Positions 1-7,146 of a stretch of DNA of 10,796 nt are shown here, in pieces. Made by a program: the position numbers and the translations under genes. The first letter of the stretch is position 1; each line of letters opens with the position of its first letter. Source of the stretch: CAZYBG01 sp964645155 (GTDB lineage Bacteria > Pseudomonadota > Alphaproteobacteria > Rhodobacterales > Rhodobacteraceae); NCBI GenBank assembly GCA_964645155.1, contig CAZYBG010000096.1, positions 1-10,796 of the forward strand, written 5' to 3'. A model generated the notes under the pieces. It searched no databases. It worked only from the letters and a program-made list of their open reading frames with translations, and had not been told where the DNA came from.

Positions 1-1260
1 GGCTACCGCTCGGTCCATTCCGAGCACATGGAGCCGGTCAAGGGCGGCATCCGCTACGCCACCTCGGTGAACCAGGACGAGGTCGAGGCGCTGGCCGCGC
101 TGATGACCTACAAGTGCGCGCTGGTCGAGGTGCCCTATGGCGGTTCCAAGGGCGGCCTGTGCATCGACCCGCGCGAGTGGAACGAGCACGAGCTCGAGCA
201 GATCACCCGCCGCTTCGCCTACGAGCTCATCAAGCGCGACCTGATCAACCCCAGCCAGAACGTGCCCGCCCCCGACATGGGCACCGGCGAGCGCGAGATG
301 GCCTGGATCTCGGACCAGTACGCGCGGATGAACACTACCGACATCAACGCCCGCGCCTGCGTGACCGGCAAGCCGCTGAACGCGGGCGGCATCGCCGGGC
401 GGGTCGAGGCGACCGGCCGCGGCGTGCAGTTCGCGCTGCGCGAGTTCTTCCGCCACCCCGAGGACGTCGCCGCCGCGCGGCTTTCGGGCGGGCTCGAGGG
501 CAAGCGGGTCGTCGTGCAGGGCCTCGGCAATGTCGGCTATCACGCCGCGAAGTTCCTGTCGGAGGATGACGGCGCCCTCGTCGTCGGCATCGCCGAGCGC
601 GACGGCGGCCTCTGGAGCGACGACGGCCTGCCGGTGGAGGAGGTCTATCGCTGGATGCGGGCCAATGGCGGCGTCACCGGCTGCCCCGCGGGGCGCTACG
701 TGCCCGAGGCCGCCAAGCTCCTGGAAGAGCCGTGCGACGTGCTGATCCCGGCCGCGATGGAGGGGGTGATCAACCTGGCCAACGCCGCCCAGGTCAAGGC
801 GCCGCTGATCGTCGAGGCGGCGAACGGGCCGATCACCGCCGGCGCCGACGAGGTGCTGCGGCAGAAGGGCTGCGTCGTCATCCCCGACATGTACGCCAAT
901 GCCGGCGGCGTGACGGTGAGCTATTTCGAGTGGGTCAAGAATCTCTCGCACATCCGCTTCGGCCGGATGCAGCGCCGGCAGGAGGAATCGCGCCACCAGC
1001 TGCTGATCGACGAACTCGAGCGGCTGTCGGCGGACAAGGGCCTCGGCTGGACGCTGTCGCCCGGGTTCAAGGACAAGTACCTCAAGGGCGCCGACGAGCT
1101 CGAACTGGTCCGCTCCGGCCTCGACGACACGATGCGCACCGCCTACCAGTCGATGCGGGCGGTCTGGCATTCGCGCCAGGACGTCACCGACCTGCGCGTC
1201 GCGGCCTACCTCGTGGCGATCGACCGGGTGGCCAAGAGCTACCGCGCCAAGGGGCTTTGA
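1..1260 (+). CDS. gdhA: Glutamate dehydrogenase (GdhA-type), 5'-truncated by the window edge
   Basis: Partial Glu/Leu/Phe/Val dehydrogenase that interconverts glutamate with 2-oxoglutarate plus ammonia in the cytoplasm. The reading frame is already open at base 1 (GYRSVHSEHMEP...), so the ATG at 28 is internal; about 419 residues remain, and from memory of the family roughly 50-60 N-terminal residues are missing. Seen directly: the substrate-binding stretch MEPVKGGIRYA near window codons 10-20; the family active-site signature VPYGGSKGG with the catalytic Lys near codon 50; PAPDMGTGEREM; and a Rossmann dinucleotide motif VVVQGLGNVG near codons 170-179. The C-terminus ANAGGVTVSYFEWVKN...YRAKGL is intact and ends in TGA. 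Whether it uses NAD or NADP cannot be decided from sequence alone. The next gene starts 7 nt after the stop, so co-transcription is possible, but codon usage changes sharply there. Family identity is very secure; the gene symbol is inferred. Confidence 0.96.
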   Translation, partial: GYRSVHSEHMEPVKGGIRYATSVNQDEVEALAALMTYKCALVEVPYGGSKGGLCIDPREWNEHELEQITRRFAYELIKRDLINPSQNVPAPDMGTGEREMAWISDQYARMNTTDINARACVTGKPLNAGGIAGRVEATGRGVQFALREFFRHPEDVAAARLSGGLEGKRVVVQGLGNVGYHAAKFLSEDDGALVVGIAERDGGLWSDDGLPVEEVYRWMRANGGVTGCPAGRYVPEAAKLLEEPCDVLIPAAMEGVINLANAAQVKAPLIVEAANGPITAGADEVLRQKGCVVIPDMYANAGGVTVSYFEWVKNLSHIRFGRMQRRQEESRHQLLIDELERLSADKGLGWTLSPGFKDKYLKGADELELVRSGLDDTMRTAYQSMRAVWHSRQDVTDLRVAAYLVAIDRVAKSYRAKGL

Positions 1261-1267
1261 AGCCAGG

Positions 1268-1852
1268 ATGGACCGCGCGCCGATCGTCCTCCGCTATGCG
1301 TGGACCGAGGCCGACTTCGACGCCTATCGCCAGGGAAACCATCGCTACAGGGAGGTTTTTCGCCCCGCGCTTGCCGAACGGTTCCGCCGGATGGCTGTGT
1401 CGGGTTTTGTCTACAACCTTTATCACCACGGTCCGGCGGCACTGACCGTTTGCGGCCTTGCCCTCTGGTTCGCGTTCTTTCCCGAGGCGCGGCCTCGGAA
1501 TCCGCTGCCAACCCTGCTCGTGGCCTTTGTTCTGGTGGAGGCAAGCGGCTACGGTGTGCTGAGCGCCTACCATCGGCTGGCGGGCAATTCACCCGATGCC
1601 GAGCGGATCGTCTTCGACGCCCTCAAGGACGGCGCGCACGAGGCCCGGCTGGACGCCCAGGGTTTCGTTCTGGTGTCCCAGGGTTCCGAAGCGCGATATT
1701 CATGGCAGGCCGATGCCTTGCCGGTCGAGATCTGGGGTGATCACCTGCTGATCCTCCATCCGCTGATGGTTCTTGTGGTACCGTCGCGGGCGGCGGACCG
1801 CCCGCTTGCCGAGGTTGCCGCCGCGATTGCCCGCTGGCGCGCCGCGTCTTGA
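1268..1852 (+). CDS. Small membrane protein with YcxB-like C-terminal domain
   Basis: Encodes 194 residues with no enzymatic motif that I recognise. Residues 1-50 are polar and rich in charged and aromatic residues. Two likely transmembrane helices follow, at about 55-71 (PAALTVCGLALWFAFF) and 80-100 (LPTLLVAFVLVEASGYGVLSAY), then a roughly 90-residue soluble tail. The tail segment 132-174 (GFVLVSQGSEARYSW, then DHLLILHPLMVLVVPSRA) has the strand-Trp-strand-VPxR pattern of the YcxB-like/PH-like family of uncharacterised membrane proteins. That match is from memory and moderate. The gene begins 7 nt after the glutamate dehydrogenase stop, with only a weak ribosome site (CCAGG). Third positions are less GC-biased: 15 of the first 60 codons end in A or T, against 3 of the first 60 codons in the window for the gene before it. 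This suggests weak expression or a different history. Real gene likely; function unknown. Confidence 0.8.
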   Translation: MDRAPIVLRYAWTEADFDAYRQGNHRYREVFRPALAERFRRMAVSGFVYNLYHHGPAALTVCGLALWFAFFPEARPRNPLPTLLVAFVLVEASGYGVLSAYHRLAGNSPDAERIVFDALKDGAHEARLDAQGFVLVSQGSEARYSWQADALPVEIWGDHLLILHPLMVLVVPSRAADRPLAEVAAAIARWRAAS

Positions 1853-1937
1853 CCGCCGCCACGTCGCCCGCGGGCAAAGGGATGTCGCCAACCCCATTGC
1901 ACCTCGGATGCGTCGTCGGTTTGGTGGTACCGGCAGC

Positions 1938-1943
1938 TAGGAA
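1938..1943 (+). promoter_or_regulatory. Ribosome binding site that favours the ATG over the GTG start of soxB
   Basis: TAGGAA lies 6 nt before the ATG at 1950 but only 3 nt before the in-frame GTG at 1947. The spacing to the ATG is nearer the usual range, so the ATG is chosen as start; the two options differ by one residue. The remaining gap between the membrane-protein gene and soxB (1853-1937) contains a TTGCAC at 1897-1902 but no convincing -10 element at normal spacing, so no promoter is assigned. Confidence 0.5.
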
Positions 1944-1949
1944 CGGGTG

Positions 1950-3203
1950 ATGCGTTACTCAGCACTGCGAATACTGACCGAGGGCCTGACCGGCAACCGG
2001 GGCTGGAAGCCCGCCTGGCGCGACCCCGCGCCGAAGGCGGAATACGACGTCGTCATCGTCGGCGGCGGCGGCCATGGGCTTTCCACCGCCTACTACCTCG
2101 CGAAGAACCACGGCATCACCAATGTCGCGGTGCTGGAGAAGGGCTGGCTCGGCGGCGGCAATATCGGCCGCAACACCACGATCGTGCGGGCCAACTACTT
2201 CCTGCCCGGCAACTCCGAGTTCTACAGCCATTCGCTGAAGCTGTGGGAGGGGCTCGAGGCCGAGCTCAACTACAACGTGATGCATTCGCAGCGCGGGCTC
2301 ATCAACCTGTTCCATTCCGACGGCCAGCGCGACGCGTTCGTGCGGCGCGGCAACGCGATGGTCAACCGCGGCGACGACGCGGTCCTGCTCGACCGCGAGG
2401 GGGTGCGCCGGCATCTGCCCTATCTCGACTTCGACAACACCCGCTTCCCGATCTACGGCGGCCTCCTCCACCCACGCGGCGGCACCGCGCGGCACGATGC
2501 GGTCGCCTGGGGCTATGCGCGGGCGGCCGACCTGCGCGGCGTCGACCTGATCCAGAACTGCGAGGTGACCGGTTTCGACATCGAGGGCGGGCGGGTGCGC
2601 GGCGTCCGCACGACGCGGGGCGAGATCCGGGCGAAGAAGGTCGGCATCGTCGTCGCTGGGCGCTCCAGCCAGGTCGCGGCGATGGCCGGGATGCGGCTGC
2701 CGATCGAAAGCCACGTCCTGCAGGCCTTCGTGACCGAGGGGCTGAAGCCGGTGATCGACCATGTCGTGAGCTTCGGCATGGGCCACTTCTACATCAGCCA
2801 GTCCGACAAGGGCGGCCTCGTCTTCGGCGGCGACCTCGACTTCCACGCCTCCTACGCGGCGCGGGGCAACCTGCCGATGGCCGAGCATGTGATGGAGGCC
2901 GCGATGACGCTGATGCCGATGATCGGCCGCGCGAAGGTGCTGCGCAGTTGGGGCGGGATCATGGACATGTCGCCCGACGGCTCGCCCGTCATCGACCGGA
3001 CCGATGCCGAGGGGCTGTTTCTCAACTGCGGCTGGAACTACGGCGGCTTCAAGGCGGTGCCCGCCTCGGGATGGTGCATGGCGCACCTGATGGCGACGGG
3101 CGCCCCGCACGAGGTGGCGAAGGGCTTCCGGCTGGACCGGTTCCTCACCGGGCACGGGATCATGGACGAGGAGGGAACCGGTGCGCAGCACAACCTGCAT
3201 TGA
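1950..3203 (+). CDS. soxB: Sarcosine oxidase subunit beta
   Basis: Beta subunit (417 residues) of heterotetrameric sarcosine oxidase, a DAO/MSOX-family flavoprotein carrying the site of sarcosine oxidation. In this family it binds FAD non-covalently, and a covalent FMN sits at the interface with the alpha subunit. The N-terminus LTGNRGWKPAWRDPAPKAEYD is typical of SoxB. The dinucleotide motif DVVIVGGGGHGLSTAYYL has its glycines at about residues 38-43, followed by VLEKGWLGGGNIGRNTTIVRANY. The motif GGTARHDAVAW contains His182, at the position I expect for the covalent FMN-attachment His of characterised SoxB proteins. The C-terminal pattern SWGGIMDMSPDGSPVID, then LNCGWNYGGFKAVPASGW, is also characteristic. 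Length is as expected, with no frameshift. It is the first gene of a soxBDAG cluster; soxD follows after 81 nt containing a strong hairpin. Its promoter is not obvious. Confidence 0.97.
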   Translation: MRYSALRILTEGLTGNRGWKPAWRDPAPKAEYDVVIVGGGGHGLSTAYYLAKNHGITNVAVLEKGWLGGGNIGRNTTIVRANYFLPGNSEFYSHSLKLWEGLEAELNYNVMHSQRGLINLFHSDGQRDAFVRRGNAMVNRGDDAVLLDREGVRRHLPYLDFDNTRFPIYGGLLHPRGGTARHDAVAWGYARAADLRGVDLIQNCEVTGFDIEGGRVRGVRTTRGEIRAKKVGIVVAGRSSQVAAMAGMRLPIESHVLQAFVTEGLKPVIDHVVSFGMGHFYISQSDKGGLVFGGDLDFHASYAARGNLPMAEHVMEAAMTLMPMIGRAKVLRSWGGIMDMSPDGSPVIDRTDAEGLFLNCGWNYGGFKAVPASGWCMAHLMATGAPHEVAKGFRLDRFLTGHGIMDEEGTGAQHNLH

Positions 3204-3228
3204 GGCGCGCGCAGCGGCCATTTTCCCC

Positions 3229-3263
3229 CGCCCCCTGCCGCCCCGCCGGGCTGGCAGGGGGCG
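3229..3263 (+). repeat. Perfect 11-bp inverted repeat between soxB and soxD
   Basis: The left arm CGCCCCCTGCC (3229-3239) is exactly complementary to the right arm GGCAGGGGGCG (3253-3263), around a 13-nt G/C-rich loop. The stem is very stable and lies 25 nt after the soxB stop, ending about 7 nt before the G-rich ribosome site of soxD (3271-3277). No U-tract follows it on either strand, so it is not a canonical intrinsic terminator. Its position suits an mRNA 3'-end stabiliser for soxB, partial attenuation, or a processing signal that sets subunit ratios. The repeat is seen directly; the role is inference. Confidence 0.75.
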
Positions 3264-3284
3264 CGCCGCCGGGGGGACCGCGCC

Positions 3285-3575
3285 ATGCGCCTGACCTGCC
3301 CGCTCTGCGGCACCCGCGACCGGCGCGAGTTCACCTATCTTGGCCACGAGACCTTCCTCGGCCGGCCGGCGGCTGACGCGAGCCAGCAGGACTGGCACGC
3401 CTACATCCACCTGCGCGACAACCCGGCCGGCGAGACGCGGGACCTGTGGTACCACGACCCCTGCCAGAGCTGGCTGGTCGTCACCCGCGATACCGTGACC
3501 CACGCCGTCCATGGCGCGGAGCTTGCGGCCGAAGCAGGGCGCGGCGCCGCCGGGCGCAGGGGGGCGCGGCGATGA
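3285..3575 (+). CDS. soxD: Sarcosine oxidase subunit delta (zinc-binding)
   Basis: Small delta subunit (96 residues) of heterotetrameric sarcosine oxidase; it binds structural zinc and packs against the other subunits. Seen directly: N-terminal RLTCPLCG with Cys5 and Cys8; the central DWHAYIHLRDNPAGE, equivalent to the W..Y...R.NP.G pattern of the family; and WYHDPCQSWLVVTRDTVTHAV, supplying His57 and Cys60 as the remaining probable zinc ligands. The His and Cys are separated by two residues, where I recall three in crystallised homologues. The tail from residue 81 is Ala/Gly/Arg-rich (AAEAGRGAAGRRGARR) and probably disordered. A G-rich ribosome site (GGGGGGA at 3271-3277) lies 7 nt before the ATG. 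The stop overlaps the soxA start in an ATGA, implying translational coupling. Identity is secure from motifs and position. Confidence 0.95.
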   Translation: MRLTCPLCGTRDRREFTYLGHETFLGRPAADASQQDWHAYIHLRDNPAGETRDLWYHDPCQSWLVVTRDTVTHAVHGAELAAEAGRGAAGRRGARR

Positions 3576-6517
3576 GGGTCGAGGGCAGGGGCCTCGTCAA
3601 CCGCGCGCAGCCGCTCGCCTTCAGCTTCGACGGCGCGAGCTATCTCGGCTGCGAGGGCGACACGCTCGCCTCGGCGTTGCTCGCCAACGACGTGCGCCTC
3701 GTCGCGCGGTCGTTCAAGTACCACCGCCCGCGCGGCATCTGGTCGGCGGGGTCGGAGGAGCCGAACGCGCTGGTGACGGTGGGCGAGGGCGCGGGCCAGA
3801 CGCCGAACGTGCGCGCCACGGTGCAGGAGCTGTATGACGGGCTTTCCGCGCGCAGCCAGAACCGCTGGCCGTCGCTTGCCCGCGACGTCGGCGCCGTCAA
3901 CGATCTGCTCGGCCCGTTCCTCGGCGCGGGCTTCTACTACAAGACCTTCATGTGGCCGAAGGCGTTCTGGGAGCGGGTCTACGAACCGGCGATCCGCCAT
4001 GCCGCCGGCCTCGGCGCGCTGTCGGGCGTGCACGACACCGCGCGCTACGATCGCGCCTGGGCGTTCTGCGACCTGCTCGTCATCGGCGCGGGGCCGGCCG
4101 GACTGATGGCCGCGCTGGCGGCGGCCGAGGCGGGGGCCGACGTGATCCTCGCCGACGAGGACGGCCTGATGGGCGGGCGGCTCAACGGCGAGGCCGAGGA
4201 GGTCGGCGGCGAGCCCGGGCACCTCTGGGCCGCGCGCGCCGTCGACCGGCTGCGGGGCATGGGGAACGTGCGCCTGATGTCGCGGACGACGGTGACCGGC
4301 GCCTATGACCAGGGCACCTACGGCGCGCTGGAGCGGGTCGGCCTGCACCTCGGCACGCCGCATCCCGACGCCCCGGTCGAGACGTTCTGGCGGATCGTCG
4401 CGCGCCGCGCGATCCTCGCCGCCGGCGCGATCGAGCGGGGCATCGCGTTTCCCGGCAACGACCGGCCCGGCATCATGTCGGCCGCGGCGGTGCGCACCTA
4501 CCTGCACCGCTACGGCGTGGCGCCGGGCAAGGCGCTGACCGTCTTCTGCAACAACGACAGCGGCCACCGCACGGCCCGCGATCTCGCCGCCGCCGGCGTC
4601 ACCGTCGCCGGCGTGATCGACGCGCGCGACGACGTGGCGGTCGGCGGCGACTTCCCGGTCTTCACCGGCGGCGCCGTGCTGGCGACCGGCGGCCGGCACG
4701 GCATCGCCGAGATCACCATCCGCCATGCCGGCGGCCAGCGCAGCATCTGGACCGACTGCCTCGCCGTCTCGGGCGGCTGGAACCCGACGGTGCACCTGAC
4801 CTGCCACATGAACGGCCGCCCGGTCTGGGACGAGGCGCTCTCGGCCTTCGTGCCGGCCGAGGGCGCCGTTCCGGGGCTGACCGCGGCGGGTGCGGCGCGC
4901 GGCGTGTTCTCGACCGCGGGCTGCCTTGCCGACGGCCTGCGCGCGGCAACCGAGGCGGTCGCGGCGCTCGGCCTCAAGCCGCCTCAGCTGACCCCGCCCC
5001 CGGCCGGGGACGACCCCTACCGGATCGCCCCGCTCTGGGCGGTCGAAGGCACCGGACGGCGGGGCGGCCGCGCCTGGCTCGACTTCCAGAACGACGTGAC
5101 GGTGAAGGACGTGACGCTCGCCGCGCAGGAGGGCTATGCCTCGGTCGAGCACATGAAGCGCTACACGACGCAGGGCATGGCGCCCGACCAGGGCAAGGGC
5201 TCGAACGTCGCGGCGCTCGCCGTCCTCGCCGACGCCACCGGCCGCGGCATCGCCCAGACCGGGACGACGACCTACCGCCCGCCCTTCGTGCCGGTCAGCA
5301 TCGCGGCGATGGGGGCCGGCGCCTATGGCCAGGGCTTCGCGCCGCAGCGCTTCACCACCTCGCACTGGGCTTCGGTCGAGCGGCGCGCGCCGCTGATCGA
5401 GGCCGGGCTCTGGTACCGCCCGAGCTACTTCCCGAAGCCGGGCGAGACGACCTGGCGCGAGAGCTGCGACCGCGAGGTGCGGATGGTGCGCGAGGCGGTC
5501 GGGGTCGCGGATGTCTCGACGCTGGGCAAGATCGACATCCAGGGGCCGGATGCCGGCGCCTTCCTCGACCTCGTCTACACCAACAGCTTCTCCACGCTTG
5601 CCGTCGGCCGGGTGCGCTACGGCCTGATGCTGCGCGAAGACGGCTTCGTGATGGACGACGGCACCTCGGCACGGCTGGCCGAGGACCATTTCGTGATGAC
5701 CACGACGACCGCGGCCGCCGGCCTCGTCATGCGGCATCTCGACTTCGTGCACCAGTGCCTCGCGCCGCGGCTGGACCTGCGGATGATCTCGGTCACCGAG
5801 CAGTGGGCGCAGTTCGCAGTGGCCGGCCCGAAGGCGCGGCGGCTTCTCGACACGGTCCTCGACGAGCCGCTGGCCGAAGGCGCGTTTCCGTTCATGGCCT
5901 GCGGCTCGCGCCGCATCGCCGGGGTCGAGGGGCGGCTCTTCCGGATCTCGTTCTCGGGCGAGGCGGGCTACGAGGTCGCGGTGCCGGCGCGCTATGGCGA
6001 GAGCCTCTTCCGGCTGCTGGTGGCGCAGGCCGAAAGCCTCGGCGGCGGCGCCTACGGGATGGAGGCGCTGAATGTCCTGCGGATCGAGAAGGGCTTCATC
6101 ACCCATGCCGAGATCCACGGCCGCACCACCGCCTTCGACATCGGCATGCAGAAGATGGTCAGCCCGAAGAAGGACTGCATCGGCAAGGCCGCCGCCGCCC
6201 GCCCCGGCCTGACCGGCCCCGGGCGCGAGCAGCTCGTCGGCCTGCGCCCCCGCCTCGCCCTGCGCGAGATCACGGCCGGCGCGCATCTCTTCGCCGAACA
6301 TGCCGAGGCGGTCAGCGCCAACGATCAGGGCTATGTCACCTCGGCCGGCTGGTCGCCGACGCTGGGGTCGTATCTCGGCCTCGGCTTTCTCTTGGACGGC
6401 CGGGCGCGGCACGGCGAGACGGTGCGGCTGGTCGACCACCTGCGTGGCCTCGAGACGTTCTGCGAGGTCTGCGACCCGGTGTTCCTCGACCCCGAGGGAG
6501 GGCGGATGCGTGGCTAG
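3572..6517 (+). CDS. soxA: Sarcosine oxidase subunit alpha
   Basis: Alpha subunit (981 residues) of heterotetrameric sarcosine oxidase. It binds dinucleotide cofactor and tetrahydrofolate, and passes the sarcosine methyl carbon to THF as 5,10-methylene-THF. Domains: residues about 10-100, a ferredoxin-fold N-terminal domain (CEGDTLASALLANDV, SFKYHRPRGIW, EEPNALV); residues about 165-590, a dinucleotide-binding region with DLLVIGAGPAGLMAAL (glycines at 172, 174 and 177) and CNNDSGHRTARDLAAAGV from residue 326; residues about 615 to the end, an aminomethyltransferase (GCV_T-like) folate domain with DVSTLGKIDIQGPDA, RYGLMLREDGFVMDDGT, RISFSGEAGYE and LRIEKGFITH. The ATG overlaps the soxD stop (ATGA) and has a G-rich ribosome site about 7 nt upstream. 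The frame is open back to 3446, but that extension is Arg-rich shadow of soxD and is not used. Length is normal for SoxA. Confidence 0.97.
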   Translation: MRVEGRGLVNRAQPLAFSFDGASYLGCEGDTLASALLANDVRLVARSFKYHRPRGIWSAGSEEPNALVTVGEGAGQTPNVRATVQELYDGLSARSQNRWPSLARDVGAVNDLLGPFLGAGFYYKTFMWPKAFWERVYEPAIRHAAGLGALSGVHDTARYDRAWAFCDLLVIGAGPAGLMAALAAAEAGADVILADEDGLMGGRLNGEAEEVGGEPGHLWAARAVDRLRGMGNVRLMSRTTVTGAYDQGTYGALERVGLHLGTPHPDAPVETFWRIVARRAILAAGAIERGIAFPGNDRPGIMSAAAVRTYLHRYGVAPGKALTVFCNNDSGHRTARDLAAAGVTVAGVIDARDDVAVGGDFPVFTGGAVLATGGRHGIAEITIRHAGGQRSIWTDCLAVSGGWNPTVHLTCHMNGRPVWDEALSAFVPAEGAVPGLTAAGAARGVFSTAGCLADGLRAATEAVAALGLKPPQLTPPPAGDDPYRIAPLWAVEGTGRRGGRAWLDFQNDVTVKDVTLAAQEGYASVEHMKRYTTQGMAPDQGKGSNVAALAVLADATGRGIAQTGTTTYRPPFVPVSIAAMGAGAYGQGFAPQRFTTSHWASVERRAPLIEAGLWYRPSYFPKPGETTWRESCDREVRMVREAVGVADVSTLGKIDIQGPDAGAFLDLVYTNSFSTLAVGRVRYGLMLREDGFVMDDGTSARLAEDHFVMTTTTAAAGLVMRHLDFVHQCLAPRLDLRMISVTEQWAQFAVAGPKARRLLDTVLDEPLAEGAFPFMACGSRRIAGVEGRLFRISFSGEAGYEVAVPARYGESLFRLLVAQAESLGGGAYGMEALNVLRIEKGFITHAEIHGRTTAFDIGMQKMVSPKKDCIGKAAAARPGLTGPGREQLVGLRPRLALREITAGAHLFAEHAEAVSANDQGYVTSAGWSPTLGSYLGLGFLLDGRARHGETVRLVDHLRGLETFCEVCDPVFLDPEGGRMRG
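6495..6502 (+). promoter_or_regulatory. Ribosome binding site fixing the GTG start of soxG inside soxA
   Basis: AGGGAGGG lies within the last codons of soxA, 7 nt before the GTG at 6510. The soxG frame contains no ATG close to this site, and protein similarity begins right after it (VARLIAKSPLDG). The site therefore supports a GTG start that overlaps soxA by 8 nt and suggests translational coupling of the two subunits. Confidence 0.6.
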
Positions 6518-7052
6518 GCTGATCGCGAAATCGCCGCTCGACGGGGTGCCGGCGGTCGAAACCGAGGGCGCGATCCTGGCCGAGGCGGAGCTTGGCCGGC
6601 TCACCTCGGTCGCGGCGTTCCGCGGGCGCGAGCGGGCGGCCGCGGCGGCGCTCAAGACCATCGGCCTCGGCCTGCCGGGGCCGAACCGGACGCTGGCGGC
6701 CGACGGCGCCCGCATCCTCTGGACCGGCCGCGCGCAGGCGCTGCTGATCGGGGCCGCGCCGCCGGACGCGCTGGCCGGCATCGCCGCGCTGACCGATCAG
6801 TCCGACGCCCTCGCGGCGCTGGTCCTCGACAGCCCGCTCGCCGAGGCGGCGCTGGCGCGGCTCGTCCCGCTCGACCTGCGCGGCGCGGCGTTCGCGAAGG
6901 GCCGTACCGCCCGGACGATGCTCTACCACATGACCTGCTCGATCACCCGCCTCGGCGCGCAGCGCTTCGAGATCCTGGTGATGCGCTCGATGGGGCGGAC
7001 GGCGGTGCACGACCTCGCGGTCGCGATGCGATCGGTCGCCGCCCAGGCGTGA
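6510..7052 (+). CDS. soxG: Sarcosine oxidase subunit gamma
   Basis: Gamma subunit (180 residues) of heterotetrameric sarcosine oxidase; it contacts the folate domain of the alpha subunit and completes the SoxBDAG complex. Recognisable features are the N-terminus RLIAKSPLDG; the central LGLPGPNRTLAADGARILWTGRAQALLI, corresponding to the P..g......g..ilW.GP..wl pattern of the family; LTDQSDALAALVLDSP; and the C-terminal block PLDLRGAAFAKGRTARTMLYHM, then RFEILVMRSMGRTAVHDL. These resemble SoxG and YgfZ/GcvT-related folds. Start is GTG with a good ribosome site within soxA; the frame is open back to 6300, but that upstream part is an Arg-rich shadow of soxA. It is the last gene of the cluster; folD, purU or glyA, which often accompany sox genes, do not follow. 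Sequence conservation in this subunit is low, so position carries part of the weight. Confidence 0.92.
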   Translation: MARLIAKSPLDGVPAVETEGAILAEAELGRLTSVAAFRGRERAAAAALKTIGLGLPGPNRTLAADGARILWTGRAQALLIGAAPPDALAGIAALTDQSDALAALVLDSPLAEAALARLVPLDLRGAAFAKGRTARTMLYHMTCSITRLGAQRFEILVMRSMGRTAVHDLAVAMRSVAAQA

Positions 7053-7080
7053 GGGCCATCTCGAGGGCGCCACCCGGCGG

Positions 7081-7096
7081 CATCCGCGACCGGATG
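7081..7096 (+). repeat. Short inverted repeat in the soxG-dnaG gap
   Basis: CATCCG (7081-7086) and CGGATG (7091-7096) are exact inverted copies around the tetraloop CGAC, 28 nt after the soxG stop and 15 nt before the predicted -35 box of dnaG. The stem is only 6 bp and no T-run follows, so it is not a good terminator. It could be an operator half-site pair for dnaG or chance in GC-rich DNA. Confidence 0.35.
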
Positions 7097-7111
7097 AACG
7101 CGCGGGGGGCT

Positions 7112-7140
7112 TTGACTCGCGGGCCCACGGGCCCGATATT
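7112..7140 (+). promoter_or_regulatory. Sigma70-like promoter of dnaG, predicted leaderless
   Basis: TTGACT (7112-7117) and GATATT (7135-7140) are separated by exactly 17 nt. Together they match 9 of 12 consensus positions for the housekeeping sigma factor, and stand out in a very GC-rich background. The -10 box ends only 6 nt before the dnaG ATG at 7147, so the usual start distance would place the first transcribed base at or next to the ATG. No Shine-Dalgarno sequence is present between the -10 and the start codon, consistent with a leaderless mRNA. The spacer holds CGGGCCC twice (7120-7126 and 7128-7134), a possible protein-binding site. Confidence 0.65.
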
Positions 7141-7146
7141 CCGGCG

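Noticed and set aside
1849..1925. Candidate sox promoter using TTGACC (1849) or TTGCAC (1897) as the -35 box
   Set aside because: Neither has a -10 box with more than a few matches at 16-18 nt spacing, so no promoter is called for soxB.
1959..3512. 517-codon minus-strand open frame spanning soxB and part of soxD
   Set aside because: Antisense shadow of soxB; it crosses two real genes and the hairpin between them, with no domain recognised.
3446..3571. 42-codon N-terminal extension of soxA
   Set aside because: The extra residues are Arg/Pro-rich and come from reading soxD in another frame; conserved SoxA sequence begins just after the ATG at 3572, which has a ribosome site and an ATGA overlap.
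6300..6509. Upstream extension of soxG to an ATG at 6300
   Set aside because: The extension is an Arg/Ser-rich shadow of the soxA 3' end; the AGGGAGGG site and the onset of SoxG-like sequence support the GTG at 6510.
3401..6781. 1126-codon open frame on the minus strand opposite soxA
   Set aside because: It lies antisense to a securely identified gene, and its translation is a low-complexity mix of Arg, Ala, Gly, Asp and His with no recognisable domain. In DNA with strong G/C third positions, antisense frames in register with the gene rarely meet stop codons, so the length is not evidence of coding.
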